Under the pieces are notes generated by a model, which did no database searches, was not told the origin of the DNA, and saw nothing but the letters and a program-made list of their open reading frames with translations. This document shows positions 38,375 through 46,800 of a stretch of DNA of 52,677 nt, in pieces. The stretch lies in assembly GCA_027306995.1 (NCBI GenBank), contig DAHUXS010000020.1:1-52677 (forward strand). The letters are read 5' to 3'. The DNA is from Lysobacter sp. (GTDB lineage Bacteria; Pseudomonadota; Gammaproteobacteria; Xanthomonadales; Xanthomonadaceae). Position 1 is the first letter of the stretch; every line of letters begins with the position of its first letter. The translations under genes and the position numbers were made by a program.

Positions 38375-38730
38375 GTGCGGAGCCGGCCTGTAAGCCGGGT
38401 TCTGTCGTGGACAGTCATTCCTCTAGACCGCCCATCGCTGGACGGCTCAAGCAACCTACCCGGAACCAACGCGGGCCGCGCCAATGGTTCCCTATTTGGT
38501 CTTGCTCCCGATGGGGTTTGCCGTGCCGGCCGGTTGCCCGGCTCGCGGTGCGCTCTTACCGCACCATTTCACCCTTACCGGCACATTCCGAAGAACGCAC
38601 CGGCGGTATCTTTCTGTTGCACTTTCCGTCGACTCGCGCCGCCCAGGTGTTACCTGGCATCGTGCCCTGTGGAGCCCGGACTTTCCTCGGCACTGTTTCC
38701 AATGCCGCGACTGCCTGGCCGACTCCGCAC
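38375..38730 (-). ncRNA. rnpB: RNase P RNA (class A)
   Basis: This is the catalytic RNA of RNase P, about 356 bases. On the minus strand the 5' arm GTGCGGAG (38730-38723) pairs perfectly with the 3' arm CTCCGCAC (38382-38375), forming helix P1. Next come GGCCAGGCAGTCGC and the conserved core GAGGAAAGTCCGGGCTCC near 38680. The 3' part has CAGAACCCGGCTTACAGGCC, as in E. coli and Pseudomonas. It is followed by a T-rich stretch. The open reading frames in this stretch are chance. A -10 TAGAAT lies just upstream. Confidence 0.95.
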
Positions 38731-38761
38731 GGTCATTCTACCGCTACGCGGTCGAATGACC
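38731..38761. repeat. 31-bp imperfect palindrome over the rnpB promoter
   Basis: The arms are GGTCATTC-T-ACCGC and GCGGT-C-GAATGACC around a three-base centre, with only one mismatched pair (positions 39 and 53 of 387xx). It contains the minus-strand -10 box TAGAAT (38740-38735) of rnpB, and ends one base before the RNA starts. It could be an operator or form a cruciform. Confidence 0.6.
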
Positions 38762-38788
38762 CCCAAAAATTTGCACACAGTGCATGAG

Positions 38789-38817
38789 TTGACAGGCTTT
38801 GGGGACAGGAGAAGCAT
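38789..38817 (+). promoter_or_regulatory. Possible promoter of the secreted-protein gene
   Basis: TTGACA (38789-38794) is followed after 17 bases by AAGCAT, a weak -10 with three matches. The start would fall about 40 bases before the ATG at 38865. Confidence 0.35.
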
Positions 38818-38864
38818 CGGCGCCGACGCATCCCCCGCGTCATCACAACAAGGAGAAAGCTGCC

Positions 38865-39455
38865 ATGACGGCACTACGTACGAGCCAGCTCCTGGCGATC
38901 TGCATCCTCTCCGCTGCCCTCGCCTCGGCGTTCACTGCCGATGCCTCCGAAGCCGCCAGGAAGAACAAGTCGAAAATGCCCGGCGACACCGCCCTGATCG
39001 CCAGCGCGATGCGTGCGGGACCAGCCAAGGTCACCAGCGGCGCCACGATCATCGCAATGGACGCCAACGGCAAGATGCGCACCTTGCGCAAGGGCACCAA
39101 CACCTTCACCTGCATGCCGGACAACCCGGAAACCCCCGGGCCCGACCCAATGTGCTTCGACGCAAACGCCATGCTGTGGGTCAATGCCTGGATGGAGCAC
39201 AAGGATCCGCCCGCGGGCAAGGTCGGACTCATGTACATGCTCTCGGGGGGCACGGATGCGAGCAACACGGATCCGTACGCCGCCAAACCGACGGCCAGCA
39301 ACCATTGGGTCAAGACCGGTCCGCACATCATGATCGTTGGCGCCGACGCCAGCTTCTACGATTCGTACCCGAAGTCCGCGGATCCGGATACGACACAGCC
39401 CTACGTCATGTGGGCGGGAACGCCGTATCAACACCTGATGGCGCCGGTGAAATAA
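38865..39455 (+). CDS. Secreted protein of unknown function
   Basis: This 196-residue protein has a clear signal peptide (residues 1-28, hydrophobic core LLAICILSAALASAF, likely cut after ADA or nearby). I do not recognise a named domain. Distinctive segments are LRKGTNTFTCMPDNPETPG, DPMCFDANAMLWVNAWMEH, VGLMYMLSGGTDASNTDPY and PYVMWAGTPYQHLM. Two Cys residues 20 apart could form a disulfide. From memory, similar exported proteins occur in diverse proteobacteria without a known role. AAGGAG lies nine bases before the ATG. It is a single-gene unit between divergent rnpB and convergent rsmI. Confidence 0.88.
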   Translation: MTALRTSQLLAICILSAALASAFTADASEAARKNKSKMPGDTALIASAMRAGPAKVTSGATIIAMDANGKMRTLRKGTNTFTCMPDNPETPGPDPMCFDANAMLWVNAWMEHKDPPAGKVGLMYMLSGGTDASNTDPYAAKPTASNHWVKTGPHIMIVGADASFYDSYPKSADPDTTQPYVMWAGTPYQHLMAPVK

Positions 39456-39471
39456 CTCGCCGGAGCCGCGA

Positions 39472-40308
39472 CTAACCCGCCTCGCCGCCGTACAGCGACT
39501 TGCGCGGTGCGCCACTGAGTTCGGCCGCAAGTTTGGCCGCGGCCGAAGGAGGGAGGTGTTCGCTCAATTTCGCGTAGATGCGGCGTCCGCTGACCAGCCG
39601 CGCATCGCCGTCGTCGCCTGCGCCCTCGACCAGCACCACGAATTCGCCCTTCTGCTGGTCGGGATCGGCCTGCACGCGCTGCACCAGCGCGTCAAGGTCG
39701 CCATCGAGCACGGTCTCGAATAGCTTCGTGAGTTCGCGCGCCACCACCGCGCGTCGCTGCGCACCGAAGGCATCACGGGCATCGCCGAGGAATTCGAGGA
39801 TGCGATGCGAGGATTCGTAGAAGATCAGCGTGCGCGGCTCTGCTGCAAGGTCCTGCAGGCGTTCGCGTCGCGTCGACGCCTTGGCCGAGAGGAAGCCTTC
39901 GAAGACGAAGCGATCGCTGGGCAATCCGGCCACGCTCAGCGCGGCGATCAATGCCGCGGCACCCGGCACCGGGCTGACGCGGATGCCTGCCGTGCGCGCG
40001 GCATGCACCAGCCGATAACCGGGATCGCTGACCAGCGGCGTGCCGGCATCCGATACCAGCGCCAGCGAATCGCCGGCGAGCATCCGTCGCACCAGGCTCG
40101 CGCTGGCCTCGGCTTCGTTGTGGTCATGCAGCGCGATCAACGGCGTACTGATGCCGAACTGCTGCAGCAATGGACGCGTGCGCCGGGTGTCCTCGGCGCA
40201 GATCGCCGCGACCTGCTTCAGCACCTCCACCGCGCGCGGGGTGAAATCCCCCAGGTTGCCGATCGGCGTGGCGACGACGTGCAGTGTTCCGGGCGCGGGC
40301 GTGTTCAT
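39472..40308 (-). CDS. rsmI: 16S rRNA 2'-O-ribose C1402 methyltransferase RsmI
   Basis: This 278-residue tetrapyrrole-methylase-fold enzyme makes the 2'-O-methyl of C1402, the partner of RsmH. The N-terminal LHVVATPIGNLGD, then ICAEDTRRTRPLLQQFGI, VSDAGTPLVSDPGYRLV and [20 protein letters not shown] are all diagnostic. ATG 40308 is chosen from the family start; longer upstream frames run through the divergent lipoprotein gene. It is divergent from the LpoA-like gene with 81 bases between, the usual arrangement. Confidence 0.97.
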   Translation of the reverse strand: MNTPAPGTLHVVATPIGNLGDFTPRAVEVLKQVAAICAEDTRRTRPLLQQFGISTPLIALHDHNEAEASASLVRRMLAGDSLALVSDAGTPLVSDPGYRLVHAARTAGIRVSPVPGAAALIAALSVAGLPSDRFVFEGFLSAKASTRRERLQDLAAEPRTLIFYESSHRILEFLGDARDAFGAQRRAVVARELTKLFETVLDGDLDALVQRVQADPDQQKGEFVVLVEGAGDDGDARLVSGRRIYAKLSEHLPPSAAAKLAAELSGAPRKSLYGGEAG

Positions 40309-40389
40309 CCGGCCATTATCCGCATCGCAACCTCTCACGCGCGCGGCAGGTAGAATCGAAGCCAGCCCATTGCACCGGAAGTCATCTCC

Positions 40390-41538
40390 ATGCGCACTGC
40401 CTTCGCCAAGTTTGGAGTGATCCTGCCGCTGGTCGCCGCGCTCGCGGCCTGCGCGACCACCAGCACCAGCAAGGCACCGATCGCGCCAGTCGCCTCGGCG
40501 GTTCCGGTCGCGTATGGCCACGTCGATGTCAGCCGCCGCCCGCCGGGCGATGCCGATGGCTATCGCCCCCCGCTGAAGGTCGGCGTATTGCTGCCGCTGA
40601 GCGGCGGCTTGGCGGTCGCCGCCACGCCGGTGCGCGATGGCTTCATGGCGGGTTACTACAACGAACGTCGTCGTCGACCGGAAGTCCATTTCTACGATTC
40701 GTCGATCGGTGCCAACGCGGCGTATGCCAAGGCCGTCGCCGATGGCGCCGATTACGTGGTCGGACCACTCGGACGCGAAGGCGTCACCGAACTGTTCACC
40801 AAGGACGGACTCAAGGTGCCGGTGCTGGCGCTGAACCAGTCCGATGCGAAGACGCCGGCCGGCAGCCTGAGTTTCGCGTTGTCGCCGGAAGACGAAGCGG
40901 AAGCGATCGCGCAGGCGCAGTTGTCGTCGGGCATCCACAAGGCGCTGGTGATCAGCGGCGGCGATGCGATTCAGAAGCGCGCCGCGACTGCGTTCATCAC
41001 CTACTTCAACGGGCACGGCGGCAAGGCCGCGCCGGCAGTCACGAACGGCGATGCTGTCGGCGAAGAGTTGCAGAAGGCGGCGCAGTCGCTGGGCGGCGCC
41101 GATGGCGTGTTCCTCGCGCTCAAGGGCGACCAGATCGAAGCGTTGGCGCCGAAGCTCGCGGCATCGCCGGTGGCGAATGCGCGTCGTTTCGCCAGTTCGC
41201 AGATCCAGCTCGGCATCGGCAAGGGCGACGACAGCGCGCTCGACAACATCGTGTTCCCGACCGAAGCCTGGAACGTGCGCAAGACTGCTTTGGCACCGTC
41301 GGCGAGCAGCCTTGCGGCATTGTCGCCGACCGCGCGCGGCGCGGCCTCCAAGCTGTTCGCATTCGGCTACGACGCGTGGCTGATCACCGCCTATCCGGAA
41401 CACCTCAACGGCGGCCGCGAAGGCGGCGTGCGTGGCGCGACCGGCGATCTGCGCATCGACCACGATGGCAACATCGTGCGCGTGCCGGGCTGGTCGGTGT
41501 TCCGCCAAGGCCAGCCGGTTCCGCTTGCCGAACGCTGA
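40390..41538 (+). CDS. LpoA-like penicillin-binding protein activator lipoprotein
   Basis: This 382-residue outer membrane lipoprotein has a signal peptide that ends in a lipobox (LAAC, Cys about 21). The mature part is a periplasmic-binding-like domain (KVGVLLPLSGGLAVAATPVRDGFMAG, VVGPLGREGVTELF, FGYDAWLITAYP), matching the C-terminal domain of E. coli LpoA. The N-terminal TPR domain of LpoA (about 300 residues) is absent. LpoA activates PBP1A in E. coli. GGAAG precedes the ATG. Its place between rsmI and yraN is the classic lpoA locus. Confidence 0.87.
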   Translation: MRTAFAKFGVILPLVAALAACATTSTSKAPIAPVASAVPVAYGHVDVSRRPPGDADGYRPPLKVGVLLPLSGGLAVAATPVRDGFMAGYYNERRRRPEVHFYDSSIGANAAYAKAVADGADYVVGPLGREGVTELFTKDGLKVPVLALNQSDAKTPAGSLSFALSPEDEAEAIAQAQLSSGIHKALVISGGDAIQKRAATAFITYFNGHGGKAAPAVTNGDAVGEELQKAAQSLGGADGVFLALKGDQIEALAPKLAASPVANARRFASSQIQLGIGKGDDSALDNIVFPTEAWNVRKTALAPSASSLAALSPTARGAASKLFAFGYDAWLITAYPEHLNGGREGGVRGATGDLRIDHDGNIVRVPGWSVFRQGQPVPLAER

Positions 41539-41911
41539 TCGCGGCAATCGCCGGGAGATCGGCAACCAGGTCGAAATGGCGGCCGAAGCGCTGCTGTGTT
41601 CGCATGGACTGATGCTGATCGAACGCAACGCCAACTTCCGCGTCGGCGAGATCGATCGGGTGATGCGCGACGGCGAGATGCTGGTGTTCGTCGAGGTGCG
41701 TTACCGCACACCCGGTTCGTACGGTACTGGCGCGGATTCGGTCGACTGGAAGAAACGCCGACGGCTGGTACGCGCCGCCGAAGCGTGGCTGCAACGCCAT
41801 CCCGAACATCGCGACCGCAGTTGCCGCTTCGATGTGATCGATGCGCACGGCGATCCCGCCTCCCCCACCCTGCGCTGGATCGCTTCCGCATTCCGCGCCG
41901 ACGAGATTTGA
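41525..41911 (+). CDS. yraN: YraN family (UPF0102) nuclease-like protein
   Basis: This 128-residue protein has an endonuclease-like fold with motifs GLMLIERNANFRVGEIDRVM and LVFVEVRYRTPGSYG (the E-D-EVK-type core), then SVDWKKRRRLVRAAEAWL. Function is unproven. No ATG fits the family N-terminus; TTG 41525 (MPNADRGNRREIG) overlaps the end of the LpoA-like gene by 14 bases and gives the expected length. ATG 41576 would remove part of the first helix. Confidence 0.85.
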   Translation: MPNADRGNRREIGNQVEMAAEALLCSHGLMLIERNANFRVGEIDRVMRDGEMLVFVEVRYRTPGSYGTGADSVDWKKRRRLVRAAEAWLQRHPEHRDRSCRFDVIDAHGDPASPTLRWIASAFRADEI

Positions 41912-41914
41912 GAC

Positions 41915-42439
41915 ATGCCTTCGATCATCACCCACGCCGCCGTTCCACTCGCGCTGTATGCCGCCGCCGAACATGGCCGGATCCCGCCGCGCTTGCTGGT
42001 CGCAGGCGTGGTCGCGTCGATGCTGCCGGACATCGATGTGCTGTCGTTCGCACTGCACATTCCCTACGAGAGCGCGTTCGGCCATCGCGGCGCGACGCAT
42101 TCGTTGTTGTTCGCCGCCCTGGTCGCCGTGATCGGCGCATTGTTTTCAGGCCGGTTGCACAGCAATCGCTGGCAGGCCGCTGCGTGGCTCTTCGTCTGCG
42201 CGATCTCGCATCCCCTGCTGGACGCGATGACATCGGGCGGGCTCGGCGTGGCGATCGCATGGCCGTGGAGCGACGTCCGCTGGTTCGCGCCGTGGCGGCC
42301 GATCCTGGTTTCGCCGATCGGCGCGGGATTCTTTAGCGCGCGCGGAATGGCGACGCTGGTGTCGGAACTGCACTGGGTGTGGTTGCCGCTGTTCGGCGGC
42401 GTGGCATTGTGGAAGCTGATCAATCGGTCGGGGCGGTAA
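41915..42439 (+). CDS. YdjM/PF04307-type membrane-bound metal-dependent hydrolase
   Basis: This 174-residue inner membrane protein has about four hydrophobic segments. It begins PSIITHAAVPLALY and continues LPDIDVLSF, HRGATHSLLFA and ISHPLLDAMTSGG; the conserved His and Asp residues are those expected of the family. The biochemical activity is uncertain. Three bases separate it from yraN, so it is probably the last gene of the lpoA-like/yraN unit. It converges on thiL with eight bases between. Confidence 0.86.
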   Translation: MPSIITHAAVPLALYAAAEHGRIPPRLLVAGVVASMLPDIDVLSFALHIPYESAFGHRGATHSLLFAALVAVIGALFSGRLHSNRWQAAAWLFVCAISHPLLDAMTSGGLGVAIAWPWSDVRWFAPWRPILVSPIGAGFFSARGMATLVSELHWVWLPLFGGVALWKLINRSGR

Positions 42440-42447
42440 GCGCCCGC

Positions 42448-43395
42448 TCAAGCGAAGTGTTCGTATCCCGATGACTTCAGTCGCACTTCGTTGCCGTCCC
42501 CATCCAGCGTACGCACGCCAGAGCCTGCGATGACGTGACCAACGCGCGTGAGCCGGATACCAAGCACACCCGACAACGCCACCAACCCATCACGCTGTGA
42601 AGGATCGGCAGTGAAGCAAAGCTCGTAATCGTCGCCAGCGGATTGCAGCCGCCAGCGTTCCGCGCCCACCGTTAGCACAACGAGCGCATCCGACGCCGGC
42701 AGCGAATCCAACCAGACTTCCGCGCCGACTCCGCTCGCGGCACAGACGTGCCCGAGGTCCTGCAACACGCCATCGGACACATCGATGCAGGCATGCGAGA
42801 TCCCGACCAGCGACTGCCCGAGCGCGCAACGCGGCGTCGGTCGGTCGAGGCGCGATCGCAATGCATCCGCGCACGACTTGCCCTGCAACACTTCGCGCAA
42901 GGCAGCCGCCGCATCGCCCAGCGTGCCGCTCACCCAGATATCGTCGCCAACCTTCGCGGCATCGCGGCGCAAGGCGGTTCCTGCCGCAACAAAGCCACAG
43001 GCCGTGACGGTCAGCGACAGCGGTCCGCGCGTGGTGTCGCCACCGACCAGGGCGATGCCGTGTTGTTCGGCAAGTGCGAGGAAGCCATCGATGCAGGCAT
43101 CCAGCCAGGCATCGTCCGGCGCAGGCAGCGACAACGCCAGCGTGCACCAGGCCGGTGCCGCGCCCATGGCCGCGAGATCGGAGAGATTGACCGCCAGCGC
43201 CTTCCAGCCAACGTCGCGGGCAGCGGTCGATTCCGGGAAATGCACGCCGCTGTTGAGCGTGTCGGTGACGATCACCAGGTCACTGCCAGCCGGCGGCCGC
43301 AGGATCGCGCCGTCGTCGCCGATGCCGAGGAGCACGTCAGACCGCGGCGACACGCGGGCCGCGATCCAGGAAATCAGGTCGAACTCGCCGCTCAC
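42448..43395 (-). CDS. thiL: Thiamine-monophosphate kinase
   Basis: This 315-residue kinase makes thiamine diphosphate from the monophosphate. The AIR-synthase-like fold shows LLGIGDDGAIL, VIVTDTLNSGVHF, VNLSDLAAMGA, LVGGDTTRGPLSLTVTACG and CIDVSDGVLQDLGH. The start is GTG at 43395, overlapping the nusB stop (GTGA). It is the final gene of the nrdR-rib operon. Confidence 0.96.
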   Translation of the reverse strand: MSGEFDLISWIAARVSPRSDVLLGIGDDGAILRPPAGSDLVIVTDTLNSGVHFPESTAARDVGWKALAVNLSDLAAMGAAPAWCTLALSLPAPDDAWLDACIDGFLALAEQHGIALVGGDTTRGPLSLTVTACGFVAAGTALRRDAAKVGDDIWVSGTLGDAAAALREVLQGKSCADALRSRLDRPTPRCALGQSLVGISHACIDVSDGVLQDLGHVCAASGVGAEVWLDSLPASDALVVLTVGAERWRLQSAGDDYELCFTADPSQRDGLVALSGVLGIRLTRVGHVIAGSGVRTLDGDGNEVRLKSSGYEHFA

Positions 43396-43868
43396 TTGCG
43401 CGCGGCGTTCACCTCGACCGCACGCCAGGCTTCGGCCGCGCGATCGAGCACGCCATTGACGTAGGTGTGGCCGTGCTCGGCGCCGAAACGCTTGGCGGTT
43501 TCGATCGCCTCGTTGATCACCACGCGATACGGCACGTCGATGCGCTGGCGCAGTTCGTAGGTGGCGATGCGCAGCACCGCGCGCTCCACCGGATCGACTT
43601 CGTCGACATCGCGATCGAGCAGGCTGCGCAGGGCTTCGTCGTTGTCGTGGCGATGCGCCAGCACGCCCTTCACGATGTCCTCGAAGTAGACGAGGTCGGC
43701 CTGCTCGCGCGCCTGTTCGTGGGCGAACTGCGCGATCACCTGGCGCGCTTCGCCACCCGACATCTGCCAGGCGTAGATCGCTTGCATGGCGCGGCGGCGC
43801 GCGCGCGTGCGCAATACCGGATCGATGCCGTCGTGGCGACGGTGGCCATGACCGCTCGTACCGGTCAC
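43392..43868 (-). CDS. nusB: Transcription antitermination factor NusB
   Basis: This 158-residue all-helical protein binds boxA RNA with NusE in rRNA antitermination. The signature [19 protein letters not shown] opens the domain, with [12 protein letters not shown] and [26 protein letters not shown] later. The start is GTG at 43868 with GTGA overlap to ribH. A 17-residue His/Gly-rich N-terminal extension precedes the domain. Confidence 0.95.
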   Translation of the reverse strand: MTGTSGHGHRRHDGIDPVLRTRARRRAMQAIYAWQMSGGEARQVIAQFAHEQAREQADLVYFEDIVKGVLAHRHDNDEALRSLLDRDVDEVDPVERAVLRIATYELRQRIDVPYRVVINEAIETAKRFGAEHGHTYVNGVLDRAAEAWRAVEVNAARK

Positions 43869-44332
43869 TTCAGGCGCTCCAGCAGGTTGGACATTTCCAG
43901 CACCACGAATGCGGTCTCCTCGCCCTTGTTGCCGTGCGCGCCACCGGCGCGTGCTTCGGCATCCTCATATTGCTCCACCGCGAGGACGCCGTTGGCGACC
44001 GGCACGCCGTGCTCCAGCGCGACCTGCATCAGGCCTTGCGAGCAGCCGTCGGCGACGTGTTCGTAATGACGGGTATCGCCGCGCACCACGCAACCGAGGG
44101 CGACGATGCCGGCATGGCGACCGCCCTTGGCCAGCGCGGCGCAGGTGACCGGCAATTCCCAGGCACCGGGGACGCGCACGAGGTCGATCTGCGCATCGTC
44201 GACGCCATTGGCCTTGAAGCCGGAACGCGCGCCTTCGATCAGCGCTTCGGTGATGCGCGAGTTCCAGCGGCTGGCGACGATGGCGAAGCGGGCGCCTTCG
44301 GCGGCGCGGAGATCGCCTTCAAAACTGGGCAT
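43865..44332 (-). CDS. ribH: 6,7-dimethyl-8-ribityllumazine synthase
   Basis: This 155-residue lumazine synthase condenses the pyrimidinedione with dihydroxybutanone phosphate. Motifs are [29 protein letters not shown], the loop [16 protein letters not shown] with the catalytic His, and [12 protein letters not shown]. It lies 31 bases after ribB and overlaps nusB at its stop. Confidence 0.96.
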   Translation of the reverse strand: MPSFEGDLRAAEGARFAIVASRWNSRITEALIEGARSGFKANGVDDAQIDLVRVPGAWELPVTCAALAKGGRHAGIVALGCVVRGDTRHYEHVADGCSQGLMQVALEHGVPVANGVLAVEQYEDAEARAGGAHGNKGEETAFVVLEMSNLLERLK

Positions 44333-44363
44333 GGAGGTCCGGAATGCGGGAAAGACGCCCAGT

Positions 44364-45464
44364 TTAGCGCGGGCCGGCCACGTGCTCGACCACTTCCAGG
44401 CCGAAGCCGGACAGGCCGACCTGCTTGCGCGGGGTGCCGATCACCCGCAGGCGGCCATAACCGAGGCTGGCGAGGATCTGCGAACCGGCGCCCGTCTGGC
44501 GCCATTGCTGCACCGCCGGCGCCTTGGCCGTGCCGGTCGCGGGTTCGCGGATGCGTTCGAGCAAGGCCTCAGGCGACTGTGGTTCCGACAGCAGGACCAG
44601 CACGCCGGAGCCGGCCGCGGCGATCATCGCCAGCACCTCGCCGGTGGGCAGGCCGAGGTCGTCGCGCTGCCAGTGGAGCGCATCGACCAGCGGATTGGCG
44701 ACCTGCACGCGCGCCAGTGTCGCGATCTGCGGGTCGGCCTTGCCGAGCTGCAGGGCGAAGTGCAGCTGGTGGCTGAGGCGATCGCGGAAGGTGTGGAGGA
44801 CGAATTCGCCGTGCGGCGTCGCGATCGCACGTTCGTCGACGGCGTCGATGGTGTGCTCGGTGGCGAGGCGATGGCGGATCAGCGCTTCGATCGAGCCCAT
44901 CTTCAGGCCATGCTCGCGCGCGAACACCTCCAGCTCGGGACGACGCGCCATGCTGCCGTCGGCGTTGAGGATCTCCACCAGCACGCCGGCCGGCTCGAGT
45001 CCGGCCAGCAAGGCGAGATCGCTGGCCGCTTCGGTATGGCCGGCACGGCTCAACACGCCGCCCGGCTGCGCCATCAGCGGGAAGATGTGGCCCGGCTGCG
45101 AGAGGTCGCTGGGCTGCGCGTCGGGACGCACCGCGGTACGCACGGTGTGGGCGCGATCGTAGGCGCTGATGCCGGTGGTGACGCCTTCCGCGGCTTCGAT
45201 GCTGACGGTGAAGTTGGTGTGGTGCGGCGAGGTGTTGTCGCGCACCATCGGCGGCAGGCCGAGCTGCTGGCAGCGCTCGCGCAGCAGCGACAGGCAGACC
45301 AGCCCGCGCGCATGCGTCACCATGAAGTTGATGTCGGAGGGCTTCACTAGCTCCGCCGCCATGATCAGGTCGCCTTCGTTCTCGCGATCCTCGTCATCGA
45401 CGATCACGACCATGCGACCGGCGCGCAATTCGTCGAGGATTTCGGGAATGGTGGCGAAACTCAT
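44364..45464 (-). CDS. ribB: 3,4-dihydroxy-2-butanone-4-phosphate synthase with degenerate RibA-like domain (RibBX type)
   Basis: This 366-residue protein has an intact N-terminal DHBP synthase: [33 protein letters not shown] and [10 protein letters not shown] followed by [14 protein letters not shown]. The C-terminal domain (about 200-366) aligns by pattern with GTP cyclohydrolase II ([32 protein letters not shown]). It has no cysteine at all and lacks the ECLTGDXFGSXRCDC zinc site and the catalytic loop, so it cannot be an active RibA. ATG 45464 overlaps the ribE stop (ATGA). A separate RibA should exist elsewhere. Confidence 0.93.
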   Translation of the reverse strand: MSFATIPEILDELRAGRMVVIVDDEDRENEGDLIMAAELVKPSDINFMVTHARGLVCLSLLRERCQQLGLPPMVRDNTSPHHTNFTVSIEAAEGVTTGISAYDRAHTVRTAVRPDAQPSDLSQPGHIFPLMAQPGGVLSRAGHTEAASDLALLAGLEPAGVLVEILNADGSMARRPELEVFAREHGLKMGSIEALIRHRLATEHTIDAVDERAIATPHGEFVLHTFRDRLSHQLHFALQLGKADPQIATLARVQVANPLVDALHWQRDDLGLPTGEVLAMIAAAGSGVLVLLSEPQSPEALLERIREPATGTAKAPAVQQWRQTGAGSQILASLGYGRLRVIGTPRKQVGLSGFGLEVVEHVAGPR

Positions 45465-46057
45465 CGTTGTGCTCCCAGCATGCGTTCGACGTAGCGCGCG
45501 ATCAGGTCGACCTCGAGGTTCACCGCGTCGTCGCCGCGGGTCGCGGAAAACGCCGTATGGCTGATGGTGTGCGGGATCAGCATCACCGCGAATCCTTCGT
45601 CGTCCACTTCGTTGACGGTCAGGCTGACGCCATCGACGCAGATCGAACCTTTCTTCGCGATGTAGCGATGCAGCTCGCGCGGGGCGGCGAAACGCCAGAC
45701 CTGTTCGCCATCGGCACTGCTCGCCTGCAGCACCCTGCCCATGCCATCGACGTGGCCGCTGACGACATGGCCGCCGAAGCGGTCGCTCGGGCGCATCGCG
45801 CGCTCGAGGTTCAACACCGCATTCGCCTTCAAGTTGCCGAGCGTGGTCAGCCGCAGGGTCTCGCTGGAGACATCGACTGCGAACGACGCAGCATCGAACT
45901 GCACCACTGTCAGGCAGACACCGTTGACGGCGATGCTCTCGCCCAATTCGACATCGGCGAACGGTAGCGTGCCGACATCGATCTGCATGCGCAGCCCGCC
46001 ATCGCGCGACTCGCTGCCACGCAAACGACCGACACCCTGGATCAACCCCGTGAACAT
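45461..46057 (-). CDS. ribE: Riboflavin synthase, alpha subunit
   Basis: This 198-residue enzyme dismutates two lumazines to riboflavin. Two homologous lumazine-binding repeats are visible: MFTGLIQGVGRL with GESIAVNGVCLTV in the first, and FGGHVVSGHVDGMGRV with GSICVDGVSLTVNEV in the second. The ATG at 46057 shares a base with the stop of the upstream methyltransferase (TGATG). Also named ribC in some genomes. Confidence 0.97.
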   Translation of the reverse strand: MFTGLIQGVGRLRGSESRDGGLRMQIDVGTLPFADVELGESIAVNGVCLTVVQFDAASFAVDVSSETLRLTTLGNLKANAVLNLERAMRPSDRFGGHVVSGHVDGMGRVLQASSADGEQVWRFAAPRELHRYIAKKGSICVDGVSLTVNEVDDEGFAVMLIPHTISHTAFSATRGDDAVNLEVDLIARYVERMLGAQR

Positions 46058-46800
46058 CAATACTGTTTCCTGAAAGCGTGCACGAACAACGGCCAATGCA
46101 ACTGCTGCATCGGCGCATCGCCCCATGCGGATTCGAATTGTTGGCGAACCGTTGCGACCGGATCGACGTCAGTGGCTTCGCGATAGCGCTTGCTCGCCGA
46201 ATAACTGGAGAAATAGCCGAGCATGCGCGCCAGTGGCCACTCCACGCCCAAGTCGAATTTCGGAACTTCGATGGCCGGGAATGGCCAGACATAACCGGCA
46301 TAGGCCGCGTTGATGTCTTCGCGCTCCGGCGGCCAGTACGGAAGGATCATCGACTGGAAAGCGTCATTCACCGCTTCCAGCATCGGCGGCACGACGATGT
46401 CCTGGTAGCCCCAGGCCACCAGTACGCCACCTGGCTTCAGCACGCGCGCGACTTCGGCGAAATAGGCCGGGCGATCGAACCAGTGCAACGCCTGCGCCAC
46501 GCACGCCGCGTCGGCGCTGGCATCGGGCAAGGCGCAGCGTTCGCCGGGCTCGACCACAAAGTCGACGTTGGCCAGCTTCGGTGCCTGCGCGATCTGCGCC
46601 GCGCTCGGATCGCTGGCATGCACGCGATCGAAACGGCGGGCGAGATCGCGCGTGGCCTGGCCACTGCCGCAACCGGCTTCCCAGCACAGACCGCGTGCCG
46701 GCGCGATCGAGGCGATCCAGTCGAACAATGCCGGCGGATACTCCGGGCGCGCGGCGGCGTAATCGGCTGCGACCGCGGAGAAATGGTCGGAGAAGCTCAT
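46057..46800 (-). CDS. Class I SAM-dependent methyltransferase inside the riboflavin operon
   Basis: This 247-residue methyltransferase starts FSDHFSAVAADYAAARPEYP, then LCWEAGCGSGQATRDLA (motif I), HASDPSAAQI, and ACVAQALHWFDRP followed by VLKPGGVLVAWGY. This pattern is that of trans-aconitate-methyltransferase-like or methyltransferase-11 proteins. The substrate is unknown. It overlaps ribD by four bases at its start and ribE by one at its stop, so it is co-translated with flavin genes; a link to flavin metabolism is only suggested by position. Confidence 0.88.
   Translation of the reverse strand: MSFSDHFSAVAADYAAARPEYPPALFDWIASIAPARGLCWEAGCGSGQATRDLARRFDRVHASDPSAAQIAQAPKLANVDFVVEPGERCALPDASADAACVAQALHWFDRPAYFAEVARVLKPGGVLVAWGYQDIVVPPMLEAVNDAFQSMILPYWPPEREDINAAYAGYVWPFPAIEVPKFDLGVEWPLARMLGYFSSYSASKRYREATDVDPVATVRQQFESAWGDAPMQQLHWPLFVHAFRKQY

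Noticed and set aside
38375-38730. Several short open frames within 38300-38790
   Set aside because: The segment is rnpB; the frames are chance in a structured RNA gene.
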